This document shows, piece after piece, positions 10,797 through 24,000 of a stretch of 64,000 nt of DNA. Position numbers and translations under genes: made by a program. Each line of letters starts with the position of its first letter. Position 1 is the stretch's first letter. This stretch comes from Mya arenaria (lineage: Eukaryota; Mollusca; Bivalvia; Myida; Myidae), in contig NC_069129.1 in the NCBI RefSeq assembly GCF_026914265.1, forward strand, positions 23,221,743 to 23,285,742, written 5' to 3'. The notes beneath the pieces are model-generated. The model saw only the letters and a program-made list of their open reading frames with translations, ran no database searches and was not told the DNA's origin.

Positions 10797-13255
10797 ATGG
10801 TGTTGAACAATATTGTTATCGTTTGGGCTTGCTTACTTTGTTTTGCAAGCTGCGAGTTCTTTCAAACTTATTTCATAAAATCTAACGAAGCAATCACAGG
10901 ATCTTTGTTAGAAGATAAACAGAGAAGGTCAATTATGGACTGTTTGCGAATTTGTTCAAGCCATTCTGGATCTTGTGATGCTGTGCGATTCAACAAAGGA
11001 AACCAAAGTTGCCAGCTGATGAATTTTGAAGGAAGCCAGATACAATGGCCACCAAGTGACGCCATCTGGGATGTGTACATGGTATACTTAACATGTTAAC
11101 GTCAGAATAAATACTTTGATCACATTAGAAATATGCTAAGACCTAAGTGTTTAATTGTAATGCTGGTAATGTACAGAGTTGCATAGTTGTAAAGGTGCCC
11201 GCCTCTCACTCAAGAAGCCGTTGGTTCGATTCCCACTGGGGGGATCTTTCTCATCAACATTCAAAATAGACATCAATAATTGTTTCTTTCAAGGAAATGG
11301 TCTCCAGGGTGATTTTATTAGGTTTCTTTACAATCGAGATAAAAGAAATATGTATGGAAAATACATTTACTTTGCTTTTTAAATCTGCTTTAAGCGGTTT
11401 TATTGATTTGCATTTGTGTGGTAGTATGATAAAATATCCCTGGTCTGCTTGTGTTAAATAAAGCAATTATTGTAGCGATAATTGGACTTCCTAATTACAA
11501 CTAAATACCATTAAAGTTGTATTGTGAACAAACGCAAATGTATGGGTGCAAATTGTTTTTTTACAGAAAAGTCGAATAGTCCAAAAAAGTTTCCATACTT
11601 CCAAAATATGCATTATAACCATAAGACTTTCAAACAAATAATCGATTGCATTGTGTGTTTTTTTTAAATTGTTAATACATATCTTAAAAGCACTTGCCAA
11701 AGATTGGCATCAAGAGGTCTTTTACCTTTTCCGTCAATATGGCGTTTGGACAGTGAAGCTATCAATTTGATATTTTCACTACTGACTAAGACGTGAAAAT
11801 CAAATGTAGTTCCCTTTGATAAAAACATTCGGAACTCCTCGGCCATTTTATCGAAAACAACCTCGGATGTATTTGGACGGTTTACATACTCAAAAAGTGG
11901 TACGTTTAAGTCCGCTGCAAATAGATCGTGTAGTAATCTTATTTAGCAGTTAAACTTTATCACTTAACTCTTGGGAATCTTAATTATGTGTGCAATAAAA
12001 CACTTCATTGGCAATCAATTTACACTGAGATCAATAAATACAACTCTTAAACACTACATTTAATTAATGATATTATTCAAAAAATTACGAACTACTTCAA
12101 CCGATGAACCGGCATACATCCGAGGTTGATTTTGAAAAAAAAATGGCCGAGGAGCTCCGAATGTGATAAAAACTGAGTACTTTTTTATGAAACAGGAAAT
12201 TACGTCAAAATTAATAACTTGATATTAAGAAAGGATCTTATTTGTTGACATGAAAACAATGGGAATAAACATAACCGTGTATTAGTGAAATAGTATTTCT
12301 ATGTACTAAACATTTTCTTGAAGCTGAATGCTCGAAAAGTGCTTTGGTACAAATTAAGTACAAACTGAAACAAATGCTCGGACATTCATTCGATTTCATT
12401 GTCTACTTAACTGAGTGTTGAAACTGTTCTATATATGTCTTGTATGAATGGGCGGATCGAAATATGCGACAGAAAAAAACGGGCAAAAATGTTTACTTAC
12501 GTAATAAGGCGCGTTTATTTCAAGTTCATTTGGTCACCGTTATTTGTATGTATCGATGTCTTTAATTTAAAGAACAATTAAATATTATTAAAGTACCCAA
12601 CGATGCGTTGTGAATTGTCCTACCCTGGGTTGCGACATCCCGGTTAAAATACAAATGTCTGTTATGCTGTTATGTGTTAAATATCCCTAGTATCAAATCA
12701 CTAATATAAGTTAAGTGTATGTAAGTGTTCTGTTTTGTTCTATTCCGTTTTGATCTAATTTGTATGTAAGATTTGTTCATACAAACCATACTTAATATTC
12801 AAAACTGTGAAAATATCAGTGTTATCTCCTTGCAGGAACCATTTCCACCAGCCATTGCCAACATTACATGTAACACCGCAGCCGGCTGGGTGTCTACAGG
12901 ATCAGCCTGTTTCCTTCTAGTAGTAACGCCAATGTCAATGGCTAACGCACGTATCAATTGCGAAAGCATGGGTGCCAAACTTGCATCCATCTCTGACGAA
13001 AACGAGAACCAATTCGTTATCGATCTCTTGACGAATGAGGGTGTCAATCAATACGTCTGGATTGGTGGGAGTGACGCCCAGTACGAAGGTGTGTGGGAGT
13101 GGGATGACGGGGAATCGTTTGATTTCTATTACTTCTTGCCCGGACAACCGGATGGCTTGGGGCAGAATTATATGGTGATCGACGGAAGGTCTACCTTCGG
13201 CTGGAGAGACCTTGGAGGCACTGGGGCGTACAAGTCACTTTGCAAAATTAGCTGA
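10797..13255 (+). CDS. Secreted PAN/apple-like plus C-type lectin protein, two exons
   Basis: Exon 1 is 10797-11081 (95 codons) and exon 2 is 12836-13255. The intron is phase 0, with donor ATG|gtatac and acceptor ttgcag|GAA, and the product is 234 residues. Residues 1-20 form a signal peptide (hydrophobic IVIVWACLLCFASC). The rest of exon 1 has the cysteine spacing of a PAN/apple-like module (DCLRICSSHSGSCDAVRF, SCQLM). Exon 2 is a C-type lectin domain: TCNTAAGWVSTGSACF opening pair, INCESMGAKLASI, YVWIGG, WEWDDGE and the galactose-type QPD motif. The WND motif is WRD. The inner disulfide is missing on both sides: the position normally N-C is NY, and the cysteine after WRD is replaced by G. 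The outer pair (INC with final SLCKIS) is kept. An adhesive or pattern-recognition role is inferred. Ligand and calcium use cannot be told. Confidence 0.9.
11176..11350 (+). mobile_element. tRNA-derived SINE in the lectin intron
   Basis: A tRNA-like head contains a degenerate A box (tagttgtaaaggtg) and a good B box (ggttcgattcc, 11221-11231). A short body follows, with a tail (tttctttacaatcgagataaaagaaa) like that of the SINE at 43.7 kb. There is no proper acceptor stem or anticodon arm, so this is not a functional tRNA gene. It lies in the lectin intron, sense to the gene. Confidence 0.6.
11818..12175. mobile_element. Non-autonomous element with ~55-bp inverted repeats in the lectin intron
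   Basis: The left arm (11818-11875) contains cattcggaactcctcggcc, attttatcgaaaacaacc and tcggatgtatttgg. The right arm (12109-12175) is its reverse complement with about 10 differences: catacatccgaggttga, atggccgaggagctccgaatg, tgataaaaac. The 230 bp between have no match to each other. The minus strand keeps an open frame that begins inside the left arm (MAEEFRMFLSKGTTFDFHV, from 11846 down to 11664) and runs outward. Whether it belongs to the element or to a captured exon is unknown. Confidence 0.7.
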
Positions 13256-13640
13256 TTGACAAACACCACAGCATCACTGTATTGTCAAGATACAATCTAT
13301 CAAACGATGAAAAGATCTTGATGTAACAATCTTATCGTTTTAAGAAAACGAAATTGTATTTAATTATATGTGTAATCCAATGTGTGCATTTTTGTATTAA
13401 CAGTCTTTGTAGCCCTGTTGCACGTACACTTGTTTTATATTTTAATATTGTATTTGGTCGACATCTTGTTTGGCTTTGTTATATTTATCTGTTTATATTG
13501 TTGGGATTTCATTGTATGCAGGCGTGCGACATCTTCTGTTCTGTCATGTTCTTACTTACACAATATGAATCCTTAAAGCGATGCATTAATTAACCATGTA
13601 TATCACCGTTGCATGTCATTTTTAAAGGTTATAGTTTGCC
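13256..13640. other. Lectin 3' flank
   Basis: The first about 90 bp are shared with the lectin relic at 9.8 kb, so they belonged to the duplicated gene unit and probably form its 3' UTR. No canonical AATAAA was seen close to the stop. The rest has no recognised feature. Confidence 0.5.
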
Positions 13641-13659
13641 CTGTAAATAAGGTACAATA

Positions 13660-14075
13660 GGAATTGTGTCCATTGGACACGGATGTCCCCACTTGTCTCA
13701 CGTGACACAGAAAATGTTTACAATTCGAAAATGACAAGTTTTTGTAATTGATGGGCCATAACTCTCTTCTAACTATGTACAACTGCAATCAAATCAGAGG
13801 TTCACAACAAAATATTAAGGTTTCGTGACTCTAGGTCATGCAGTTATGGAATTTTGAATTACACAAGTTCGATAATGCCAATGTTTGGAAATTGATGGGC
13901 CATGACTCTCCCCAGATGAACAACTTCATCTTCTCAACAACATTTTTCCAAGGCTTTATGTTAAATAGTTTTGGAGTTTGGAATGACACACAATCGCATA
14001 AAAATTACGTACGCAATCACGGAAGGGCGCACGGAAGGAAAAGGGCAACTAAAAGCGGGGGCATAAAGTGTCGGC
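13660..14075. repeat. Dispersed bivalve repeat with 'gatgggccat(a/g)actct' motifs
   Basis: Two internal partial copies carry attgatgggccataactctc (about 13748) and attgatgggccatgactctcc (about 13893). The tail (13990-14075) is rich in cgcacggaagg and ends gcgggggcataaa. This layout, with gggccataactc units and an end with acggac/acggaag words, is common in bivalve interspersed repeats. It has no coding potential. Confidence 0.55.
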
Positions 14076-14089
14076 AGCTTCATTCGAAC

Positions 14090-17000
14090 TCCATACCTTC
14101 GAGCTTGTAGTCTGTGATCTTACTGTTGGCGCTATATGAGGGTGTACGCTTATTTTACGACGCCAACAGGAAATTGATCTTTTTGCGTCGGACTCAGTGA
14201 TAGAATTAGCCTTGTTAGGTTGTTAACCATAAAGCACAGACGAGTTGTAACCCTGGTAAGAGGTAATCCGATTCTTTGTACAGCTCTGTCACTCGAGACC
14301 ACACTTTAACCACTTTGTGAGTGCGGATGTAGGGGATCGAGTTTGCGACCCCTGAATTGACAGTCGTGTCACTTAATGATTTTGCAGGAATTCCAATTTT
14401 GATAGCCCGTTGTTGCATGCTACGTGAATGCTATATGTAGTTGGCTCGATAGTATAGGGTTTAATTTCTGAAACTGATATATTTATAATTCCTGCTGTTT
14501 TACGCTACTTTGCTTAGATATTTCTGTGAAAAACCACAGATAATTTCAGTATTTCAAAAATCACTGCACCTTGTTTTGTTTTTATTATAAATGAAATAAC
14601 TGACTGAAAACAATTAACTGACTTGAAACAATTTATGTGTTACAGAAAAAGGTCACACTATACACTACATTTTATCAAATCATTGTTTATTTTCATTAGT
14701 TGTTTTACAAATTATTATTTTGTTGTTGTTGTTGTTGTTGTTTGCTGTAGGCGTTGTTGGTTGCTGATGTTGATGTTGTTTCACCATTCAATTATATTTT
14801 AACATGAATTCATTGTGTGTGTTTCAATTTTTAACTAAACGTTAACTTAGATGCTACTAAAATTAACTCAGATGTATCCTGTACCATTAAGTATGTTATT
14901 CTTTATTGTTTTAAATAAATTTCCAATATATTGTTGTCAAATATCATTTGAAAGAAATAACCACCATATTAAACCACAAATATAAACGAGGAGAGGAGGA
15001 GGAGGTTTATGAAGATAAAACAAACAAAATCAACATGAAAAGGGAAAAACTGAAAACGAACATTATCATTTACATGCAAAGCAAAAGCCTAGGCAAAGGA
15101 AAGTCTATTGTCAGTGTTTAAGATTTACAAATCAATGTAGGAGGAATCGGACAGCATTTAAGACAAAATTCGAAAGGTAGAAGGATTCATATGGAGGGAC
15201 CAAAGACGATCGTCGTAGTTGTCTATGCTCGAGTTTGATGGACAATTACTGAACATGTCGTTCAGGGGCTTGATGCACCGACTCAAAAAGGTCTTTGGTG
15301 TAAAATATTAATCGGAGACTTTCTATATTTCAAGCAGCAACACAAAAGCCCAATGCAAAAATGGACTACTAAGCTGACAGTTTTACCCGGCCACAAGAAC
15401 ATTTAATAATTTGCCCCAAAAATAGTTCAGTCAGAATGTCGTGGCACGGTTTTGCCAAGGCTTATATGACAAAGAAGCGGGCCATGACGATCGCGTGCAC
15501 ACATTCAGGTCTGTAGAAGATGTCCATAATATGGTATTTAGTTGTAAAAAAAGCAGAGAAAAGTAGGGGTCTTCAAGGAACGCACAGTTATATGCGAAAC
15601 GCACAAAGCAAGGTGTCGAGAAAGTAAATAAGAGGCAAAGTATGATCGTGCTAAACTGTTTTACAGCTTATAGGGATTGTCAGCGGTTTATATTCTGACA
15701 AAACAGTCTTCTGCATGACAATACTGCTGATAAGGCTAAAAGGAAATGCTGGCAATGAAATAAATTTACACAAATTGTGTCCTGTAGAAAATATTTAAAT
15801 CGGACACTATGTGTTTTCAAATTACATTGTGTCGTTATAAAGGAAGTGCTAAAGGCAATCCAGACATTTTTCAAACAATGAAATTACGCTTAAATGTACA
15901 TCTTGTGCGGCAACTTTTTCATAAAAAAAATCATACTAGAAATTTCTCCAAACAAGGCAATCGTGAAAGCCTAAAATATTGATTCAATTCCGATTCGTTT
16001 ATTATGGACGATATAAACCGAATAAATACTACATGTTCGAATGCGCGTATAACGATATATTTAGGTATATATTTGTGTCAAATCGCCCGGTGTCAACACA
16101 TGTCTGGGCAAACTAATAACAACTGAAATTCAGTTTTAATTTTAATTTCTTTAATAACACGGACAATGAGAAATACTTGATTCATTATGACACCGGTAAC
16201 ATAATTGTGTAGATGAGCTTAAATATTTATATGTACAGCTAATATCTTTAAAAACATCATCTAAAAATTAAATGTACTAAAAACTGTTCAGTTTTTTAAA
16301 ATTTCTTTGTTTCAAACGAAACCTATCATTCTTAACACAAAACACAACTAAATGTATCAATAAATGATCAAGTAACATTAATCCTGATATATTCCCGCGT
16401 ATTAGAGTTCTGTTGAACGAGTTGTCCGTCAGTAGGCACCGTAGGAGATTCTTCAACGTTGGAGGAGTCTTCACACACAATGGCCGCCAGGTGGTTGATG
16501 CTCAGCCTTCAAAAACCAACGGTATCTCATCAGGTATATAGCGTAGCAAGTGTTGTGTGAAAGGAAACACAACAGCTTTCACCAATAACAAGTGTAGTTT
16601 GAGCTTTTTCAAGACAACATAATTAACTTTCTTTCATACGCGAAATTGTGCTTTTAAATCGTTTATCACTTCTTCTTTTATAAAAAACAACAACACATCT
16701 TTCCCTACTAAAGTTAATCATATTATTGGACGCTAAATAGTCGCCCTCTCTTACCATAATACGTTGTTGGCGGTGAGTGTCATGTCAAAAAATAAAAGAG
16801 AACAGACTGATGTCAGCAACTGAAAAACATCAACAATACATATAGTATTAATTTTAACTCACATATACCCATTTTTATATGTTTGTTTGACAAGAGGACC
16901 ACGGAACGAACGTCATCGCTCGTCTATTGTTTTCAGTCGAACAAGGGGAACAACTGGACAATTAGCAAAGCAAGAGTAAGGGGTCTTGATATACATATGC
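14090..17000. other. Gene-poor stretch; one (TTG)n tract
   Basis: A short (ttg)n microsatellite lies at about 14720-14750, and a gagga-rich patch lies near 14992-15008. A fragment at 16893-16925 (aagaggaccacggaacgaacg, gctcgtct) resembles one at 50950 and is probably a repeat piece. No exon was recognised. The TMEM241 terminal exon was expected below 18050 but was not identified here. Confidence 0.4.
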
Positions 17001-17004
17001 AAAC

Positions 17005-17328
17005 ATGTGTGCCACGTTTTATTTGAAGATCTCGAGTTGTGGCCAAAATCACCAAGTTTGCAAAATTACGCCGACAACAAAGACACCAAAGCTTGGCCAA
17101 TATCTTGACAAATTCATAACAAGCTCTCATGTTGAAATAGAAATAGAAAATCTTATTATACGGGTACCGATACACATTTGGAGAATACCGTCTAATGCTT
17201 TCAAATTAGATATCAACAAGAACAATAGTGTGACATGGAAAATTGCCCTGGAATTGGATGGAATAGACAAGAGTCCTCTTGATTTAAATTTTAACGAGGC
17301 AAATATTACACTGAAATGTTATTTTTAA
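17005..17328 (+). CDS. Possible small gene or exon, unknown product
   Basis: A 107-residue open frame whose second half has balanced, protein-like composition (LGQYLDKFITSSHVEIEI, then WKIALELDGIDKSPLDL) and ends in CYF. An upstream acceptor-like site (gttttcag, about 16930-16937) could make it the last exon of a spliced gene. I know no family with this sequence. At this length, chance is not excluded in AT-rich DNA. It lies beyond the 3' end of TMEM241 on the opposite strand. Confidence 0.2.
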   Translation: MCATFYLKISSCGQNHQVCKITPTTKTPKLGQYLDKFITSSHVEIEIENLIIRVPIHIWRIPSNAFKLDINKNNSVTWKIALELDGIDKSPLDLNFNEANITLKCYF

Positions 17329-18049
17329 CAGTTGATACTGGTGATCTTCATTTTAACTCTGCATGACCAATAATCGTATTTGACATAGACTTCAAAGAAA
17401 CACATTTTCTTACAACATGTCATAACATAATGTTAAGAAATAGGCCACTCGAGTGTGATCAGAGTAAAAATAATTTTTTTTAGTAACATTTCAAACGGAT
17501 ATAGTCTTTATCGATCTGGAACTTTATCACAAAGAGAAAAACATTCTGGCCAAATTTTATGGCGATTGGGTAGAAAGGCGATATCAAGAGTGTTAACAAG
17601 GATTTAAAAGCATTTGACCTCGTGATCTCATATTTACCCAATATACCAAAACATAACTATAGGTAAATAGTTCATACAGACCTACATCCCAACAAGGTGT
17701 TAGATAATTGAGGAAAATAGTTTGCTTTCGGAGTGATAACAAAATATTATTTTATCAACTGCCCAATATTTTTATCGTATATTACTATAAAATCAATGTT
17801 ACCTTAAAATTAGGAGAAACATATCGATACATGTGACTTGTCATGAATATTGGGTAGAAAACATAGCTTTTTTGAGCAGTTGACCACATGTATGCATAAC
17901 CTTAAGTTGACCCGTTCTGAACCCATATTTTCTATAGTAGTCCTACTATTTCGACAGAACGCTCGTCTTTATGAAATCTTGTTCTATCATATGTCATTTA
18001 TGTCAGAAGCGTTAAAATAGGAAAGGACAGTAACGATATAGGACCTTAC

Positions 18050-21000
18050 CTTCGCTATACCCGCTATTTTTGATAGATCTGCCTTATCAAGTTTAAACTC
18101 CATCAGTTTGATATTGTTAAGGCTTAAAAATACACCAAAAATGCCACTGAAACAAATAATTATAATACAATAAATATTTTGTTTTATTTTATTATTTCTT
18201 GATAAAAGCTATTAAAAATGCTAATTTATGCTTTCATTTGTATAATAATTCAAATTCATAATTTTGCTTGTGCAGCAAAAATAATGAATATTATTCAGAT
18301 CATGTTTTAAAGAAGATTTTACACATTTTATGACGGCTTAAACACAAGCTAGATGTTGATGCTTATTAACTTATAATCTAATATTTTACCATTAACAATA
18401 AAAAAGGCTAAACATAAACAAACCTCATAATACATCCCATGTAAAATTTGGAATAAAATAGATATGGATAAGCCCCTGCCTTAATAGCATCACCTGAAAA
18501 AAAATTCATCTTAAATAAAAAAAAAATCCAATACAGATTAACAATAATTACTGCAGAAATTACTCAAAATATACACAACGAGCGTGAAGCGCAAGTTGTG
18601 TTTAATTTCAATCACGAGGGTTGGATCTAGAATATTGCCCAGGTTTCTATGCAATACGCGGAATGCGATTAATGAAATATCATTGTGATTAATCCCATCT
18701 TGTTTATATCGCGGCAAGAGCTGTGTCTACTGGTTATACTTTATAGAAAAACAAAGAAATCACTCTCCAATATGTAACCATACAATCATGTGCTATAAAT
18801 CTTACAGCATTTATTTATTTTTTTTGTTATATAAAATGTTGGATATTGCGGTTGCTGATTACGCAAAAAAAATGTAATAGCTAAGTTATCAATTGTCAAG
18901 GCTTTTTCAGCAAAAGTTGAGAAAAACCTTGGTCTTTTTATTTTGGGATTTCTTTTAACGCGTAAACACTTAAAATTTCGAAAATTTACTGAAATGCTCA
19001 AAGTTACTTGAAATTATTGAAAAAAATACATACAGTTAGAAAAAAAACACAACTGTATTGACATCAGCACAAACAAACATACCATGATTAAAAAATGTTG
19101 ATAATTTAGGGGAAACATGTGTATATAAATTGTGAAATATGTACTTTTTTCAGTAGCCAAATTTGGCCTTTGCTGAAGATGGTGAAAAGGCCCTGAATGT
19201 ATACATTGGCCAAGTTCTAACAAAAGCTCACCACCATTTTCAGTTCAAAAACAATTAAAATCGACTCGTATGCGTTTTTCGAAATTAAAATTTAAATATC
19301 AAAATGAATACAAATGCACTTGAAGCTTACCTAAAAAGTAACTTGATGGGGCTAAAACAATCACACTGAAAAAAACACACTTGATATTTACCATACAACA
19401 ACATATGTCATAATAATTGTACAAATTCATAAGTTGGAAGTAATCAAATCAATCAAGATAATAAAATATATTAACATCAATTCCTTATCTTTAAACATTG
19501 CAAGCATGCTCCGTACGTAGCACCAAAAAACAGCGTAAATTGCATACCTGTACAAATAGTTGCAATATAGCTTTTCGTGTGCACTGAAAAAATACATGTT
19601 AAAAACGTTAATGCAGAAATAGTTGTAGCTGTTAATAAAAAAACTTCAATTCAGAACAAAAATATATTTCATTAAACAAAAAATAAAAATGCACATAATT
19701 CTTTAAGTGAATACCTCAATTTCAACCTGCTTCTTGCTAGCTTTGAAAAAATGGAAAGGCCTCCTGCAATAAAATTAAAAACAAAGACTATATGCCTAAC
19801 CAGGTAGGTGTTGTTATATCAGATTAAACAAGCAAATTCGTTGAATTGATATCCCCCGCCTGATTAGGCAAAGTTCATGGAATGGAAATGAAAAGTAGGT
19901 GGAATATTCCTATATTAACATGTAATATGGCTGCAGAGAAATGGACCGTTATGAACGTTGGATATAAGTTTGAGTTTGTTTAGAATTATTTGAAATAAAA
20001 GTATATTGTATTGTATAAAGAATTGAAAATGTAATAGTTTCTATGAATTTGAATGATTTCAAAGAGAAAGTTCAGATGTGTCTGAAGTGATAACAGTAAA
20101 TAGTGGACGGACGGACGGGATGACGGACGGACGGACAACGCCCAAACAATATCCCACTCCCGAAAGCTTCGATTTGGCGGGGGATAAAAAAATCATGAAC
20201 ATGAGCTTCATTTTGGTGATTATTGATTATAACCAAAATCGATTATAATGGAAGTTGATGGAAGTAATTCATCATAAAATACATATATTTATTATCATGT
20301 GTTCAGTCATACATGTATGAACATAAATCCGACCAATTACTACCATGAAATGGTTTCGGGCAAGATTTTTGTAAGATTTGTTCTAGTGACCTTATTTTTT
20401 ATCACATGTGACCCAGTTTTAAACATATCAAAGAGTTCATCAATGAAAACATGTTTAATGAATATTAGACCATACATAATGCCTCTGATGTGTTCCAACG
20501 ATTTTTCTAAGATTTGAGCTAGTAACCAAGTTGTTGACCCCATGTGACCCACATTTACAAGCGGTCCATATTTCATAAAGGGGTACATCCTGACCAAGTT
20601 TAAACATAATCTGACCAATCATTACCATGATATGGTTCCATTCAAGATTTTTTTTAAGATTTGACCTAGTGACCTAATTTTCGATCATATGTGACCTAGT
20701 TTAATATACGTCCAAGAGTTCATCAAGGAAAATATGTTTCTTAAGTTTCATGAATATTTGTATAATGCCTCTAGTTTGTTCCAAAGATTTTTCTAAGATT
20801 TGACCTAGTGACCTAGTTTTTGACCTCATGTGACCCATTTTTACAAGTGCTTACGATTTTATCAAGGGGAACATTCTGACCAAGTCTGAACATTTTCTGA
20901 TCAATGTCTACCAATATATGGTTCCGGACGGGCAGACGGACGGAATGGCGGACGGCCAAAACAATATCCCCCTCCCGAAACCTTCGATTTGGCGGGGGAT

Positions 21001-24000
21001 AATAACTACATAAAATCATAAAGCGGTCAGTCAATGAATAAATTAAATAGCGTACATAATTTCGCAAGGGTTTGATATTCGTGCTTTATCGCAAATCGAT
21101 CAGTGCAAGCAAAACAATTATAAATTTTTGATTAAATGGCTAAGCAAATTTTAAACCACGCAAACTGGCTAACACAAAAATAAGAGAGCAAATATTGCCC
21201 TGTATCGCTCACATCAGTACCAGGAGAAACTACTAAAGCAAGCTATTGTCAAGGAAATCATTGGTTGCAAAGAAAATGTGGTTGCTAAGAAATTAGTGGT
21301 TGCCAAGGATGTTCACAGTTGTAAGGGAAACTAAGGAAGCAAGTTATTGCCATGGCAGACAGAAAGAAGATGGTGGTTGCTAATGAGATACATGGCTGTT
21401 AAGGGGATCAAGTAATTGCCAAGGAAGTCATTGGATCTAATTTAAAAGGTATTTGCTTTGTTAGTTAGTGGTAGCGAAGGATGTACATGATTGCTTAGAA
21501 AATGCCGTTAACTAGGCAAGCAGGCCATTGCCGAGGTTGTCGTTCGTTAATAATAATTAATGTGGTTAAAAAGAAAGTTAATGGTTGCTAAGAAGGTCCA
21601 TGTTTGTTAAAGGAAGATTTGGTGGCTACGGAAGCAAGTTGCTGCTAAGGAAGTTGTTTCGAACAAAGACTGATGCAAACGAGAATTTGTGGTTGCTAAC
21701 GAAGTCGGTGTTTGAAAAGAAACGTAAGTGTTGCAAGGGAAGTAAGGCCTTTAGAAGAAAGTTTGTAGAGGACCACTAGACAAAGCTACAAACTGAATAT
21801 CTCAGCTCAGGGCACCGGGACGGGGCCAATCATGACATCAGGGACAATTTGAACACACATTGTAAGGACTATAGAACAATGCTACATGCCAAATAATTTG
21901 GCTCTTGGCATTGCTGTTTTGGGGGATGTATTCCTTATTACTATAAGACAATGAAAAATAATTAACCAGGAGCAGGCTATCTTTGACCCTAGGGCATGAT
22001 TTGACCAATCTTGGTGAAGGACGTCTAGACAATGCTATTTTAACTCGATGTCTCGTCGTTTTGGACAATAAGTCTTCCTGAATTGAACGATCTTGGTAGC
22101 GGACCACTAGACAATGCAACATGTCAAACAACTAAGCTCTGGTTTCTGGAGAATATTTTAAGATGTTCTTTTAACTGGCCATGGCGACAAGAACTCTCAA
22201 TGGAAACTATTGAAAGAGTATCAACCAAGGATAATTCGTGTGACATTTGGTGAAGTTTGACCAGGCGGAATTGTAAGAAGGAAAATTCGTTTAAAACAAC
22301 TGCTTGCGACGGGAAACGTACTCCGGACAAGACACCTACCATAATAGCTTACCCATAAGAAACTTCGTACTGAGATGAGTTAGAAACGCGTAAACAGGAA
22401 CCTCGTGCAAAATACATATATACAGTAGCGTACCTGTTGTAAGGACATGTACACACATCCAGTAATATCCGTCAGTATTGAAATCCGGGTCAGAAACACC
22501 AATGAGAATGGACGTAATCACAAGAATCATCATCATCGCGTAGCTGTATAAACTTGTCAGCTAGGGATAGGAAAAAACACCGTGTGAAATTAGTTCGAAG
22601 CTGCAGCCCATTGTACTGAACTGGTGAAGTCTTTGGTTAAGTTGAAGTTGACCAAAATATTTATTAATTGGTCAATAAGCATCCGAAAATTATTTAACCA
22701 ATAAAATCATTTAAATTACCAGCCAATGATAACATGTGGACAACTTATATATACATCCAAGTTTTGTACACTAGGCTGCAGGTAGTCAAAACAGAGACAA
22801 GTTTCTTACTTTAGCATTGTCACCTGCACCTGTTCAAACCTCCCCCGCATCCATGATGAAGAACATCGTATTTAATTCAATGTAACAGTGACCTCATACA
22901 ATTCCAAACATAACTGTTCTGTTCAGTAAATTAACACCTTCTATGGCACCTTTGACACATAAAACAAACATGAAACACAAACAAACTTTAAATCCATATT
23001 AATCAAACACATACCTGCCTGTAAAGCGCGAGCTGTCCAGTGCAAAGTATCACAGTTATCAAGTTGTGGAGGGAAAGAAAAACGGGCATTGGCTGAAAAG
23101 TAGTATGGTTAAAAGATTCAACACATCACGCAATGGAATAGATAGTGCTGGTAAAGCAAATATACTCCTATCTGTTTACGTATTGGCATTTAAAATTAGT
23201 GTTACATTAACCATCACATGATTTATAGCAGGTATACCTGCCATTGGTTATCTCATTTCCTTTTCATTACATATTCGCAAATACATTTACATTTCATAAT
23301 CCCAATGCCAACCATATGCAAGGTTATTGACAAATACTTTTCTAAATAAAAAAAATCCTTAATTGTTTGCTAAGCATCAACTTTAAAGTGAAGTAAATTT
23401 TACTCATAGGAGATTGTTCTAACTATTTTAAGACATGTATTCAACTAGTATATCCTATTATTGTATTGATGTACATGATAGCAAGGGATGTGTTATAAAC
23501 TGGATCCAGCTGACTATTTAGTGTTCATTCTACTCTGAATCTAGATGTGAATTTGTTCTATTCAGTATCTGGCCATTCACTGAATGTTTTTTCCTACTCT
23601 GTATCACGCCATGTATTAAGGTATTGGTTTACTCTGCATCTGGCCATCTATTAAGAATTTGTCCTACACAGTATCTGGCCATCTATTAAGAATTTGTCCT
23701 ACACAGTATCTGGCCATCTATTAAGAATTTGTCCTACACAGTATCTGACCATCTATTAAGAATTTGTCCTACACAGTATCTGACCATCTATAAAGAAGTT
23801 GTCCTACACAGTATCTGGCCATCTATTAAGAATTTGTCCCAAACAGTATCTGGCCATCTATTAAGTGTTTTTCCTACTCTGTATCTGGCCATCTGCTAAA
23901 TGCTTGTTCTACTCTGTATCTGGCCATCTGATAAGGGTTTGTTCTACTCTGTACCTGGCCATCTGATAAGGGTTTGTTCTACTCTGTATCTGGCCATCTG

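Noticed and set aside
11176-11245. tRNA-like sequence with good B box (also 43.72 kb)
   Set aside because: Acceptor and anticodon stems do not form, the 43.7-kb copy lacks the A-box half, and both continue into SINE bodies.
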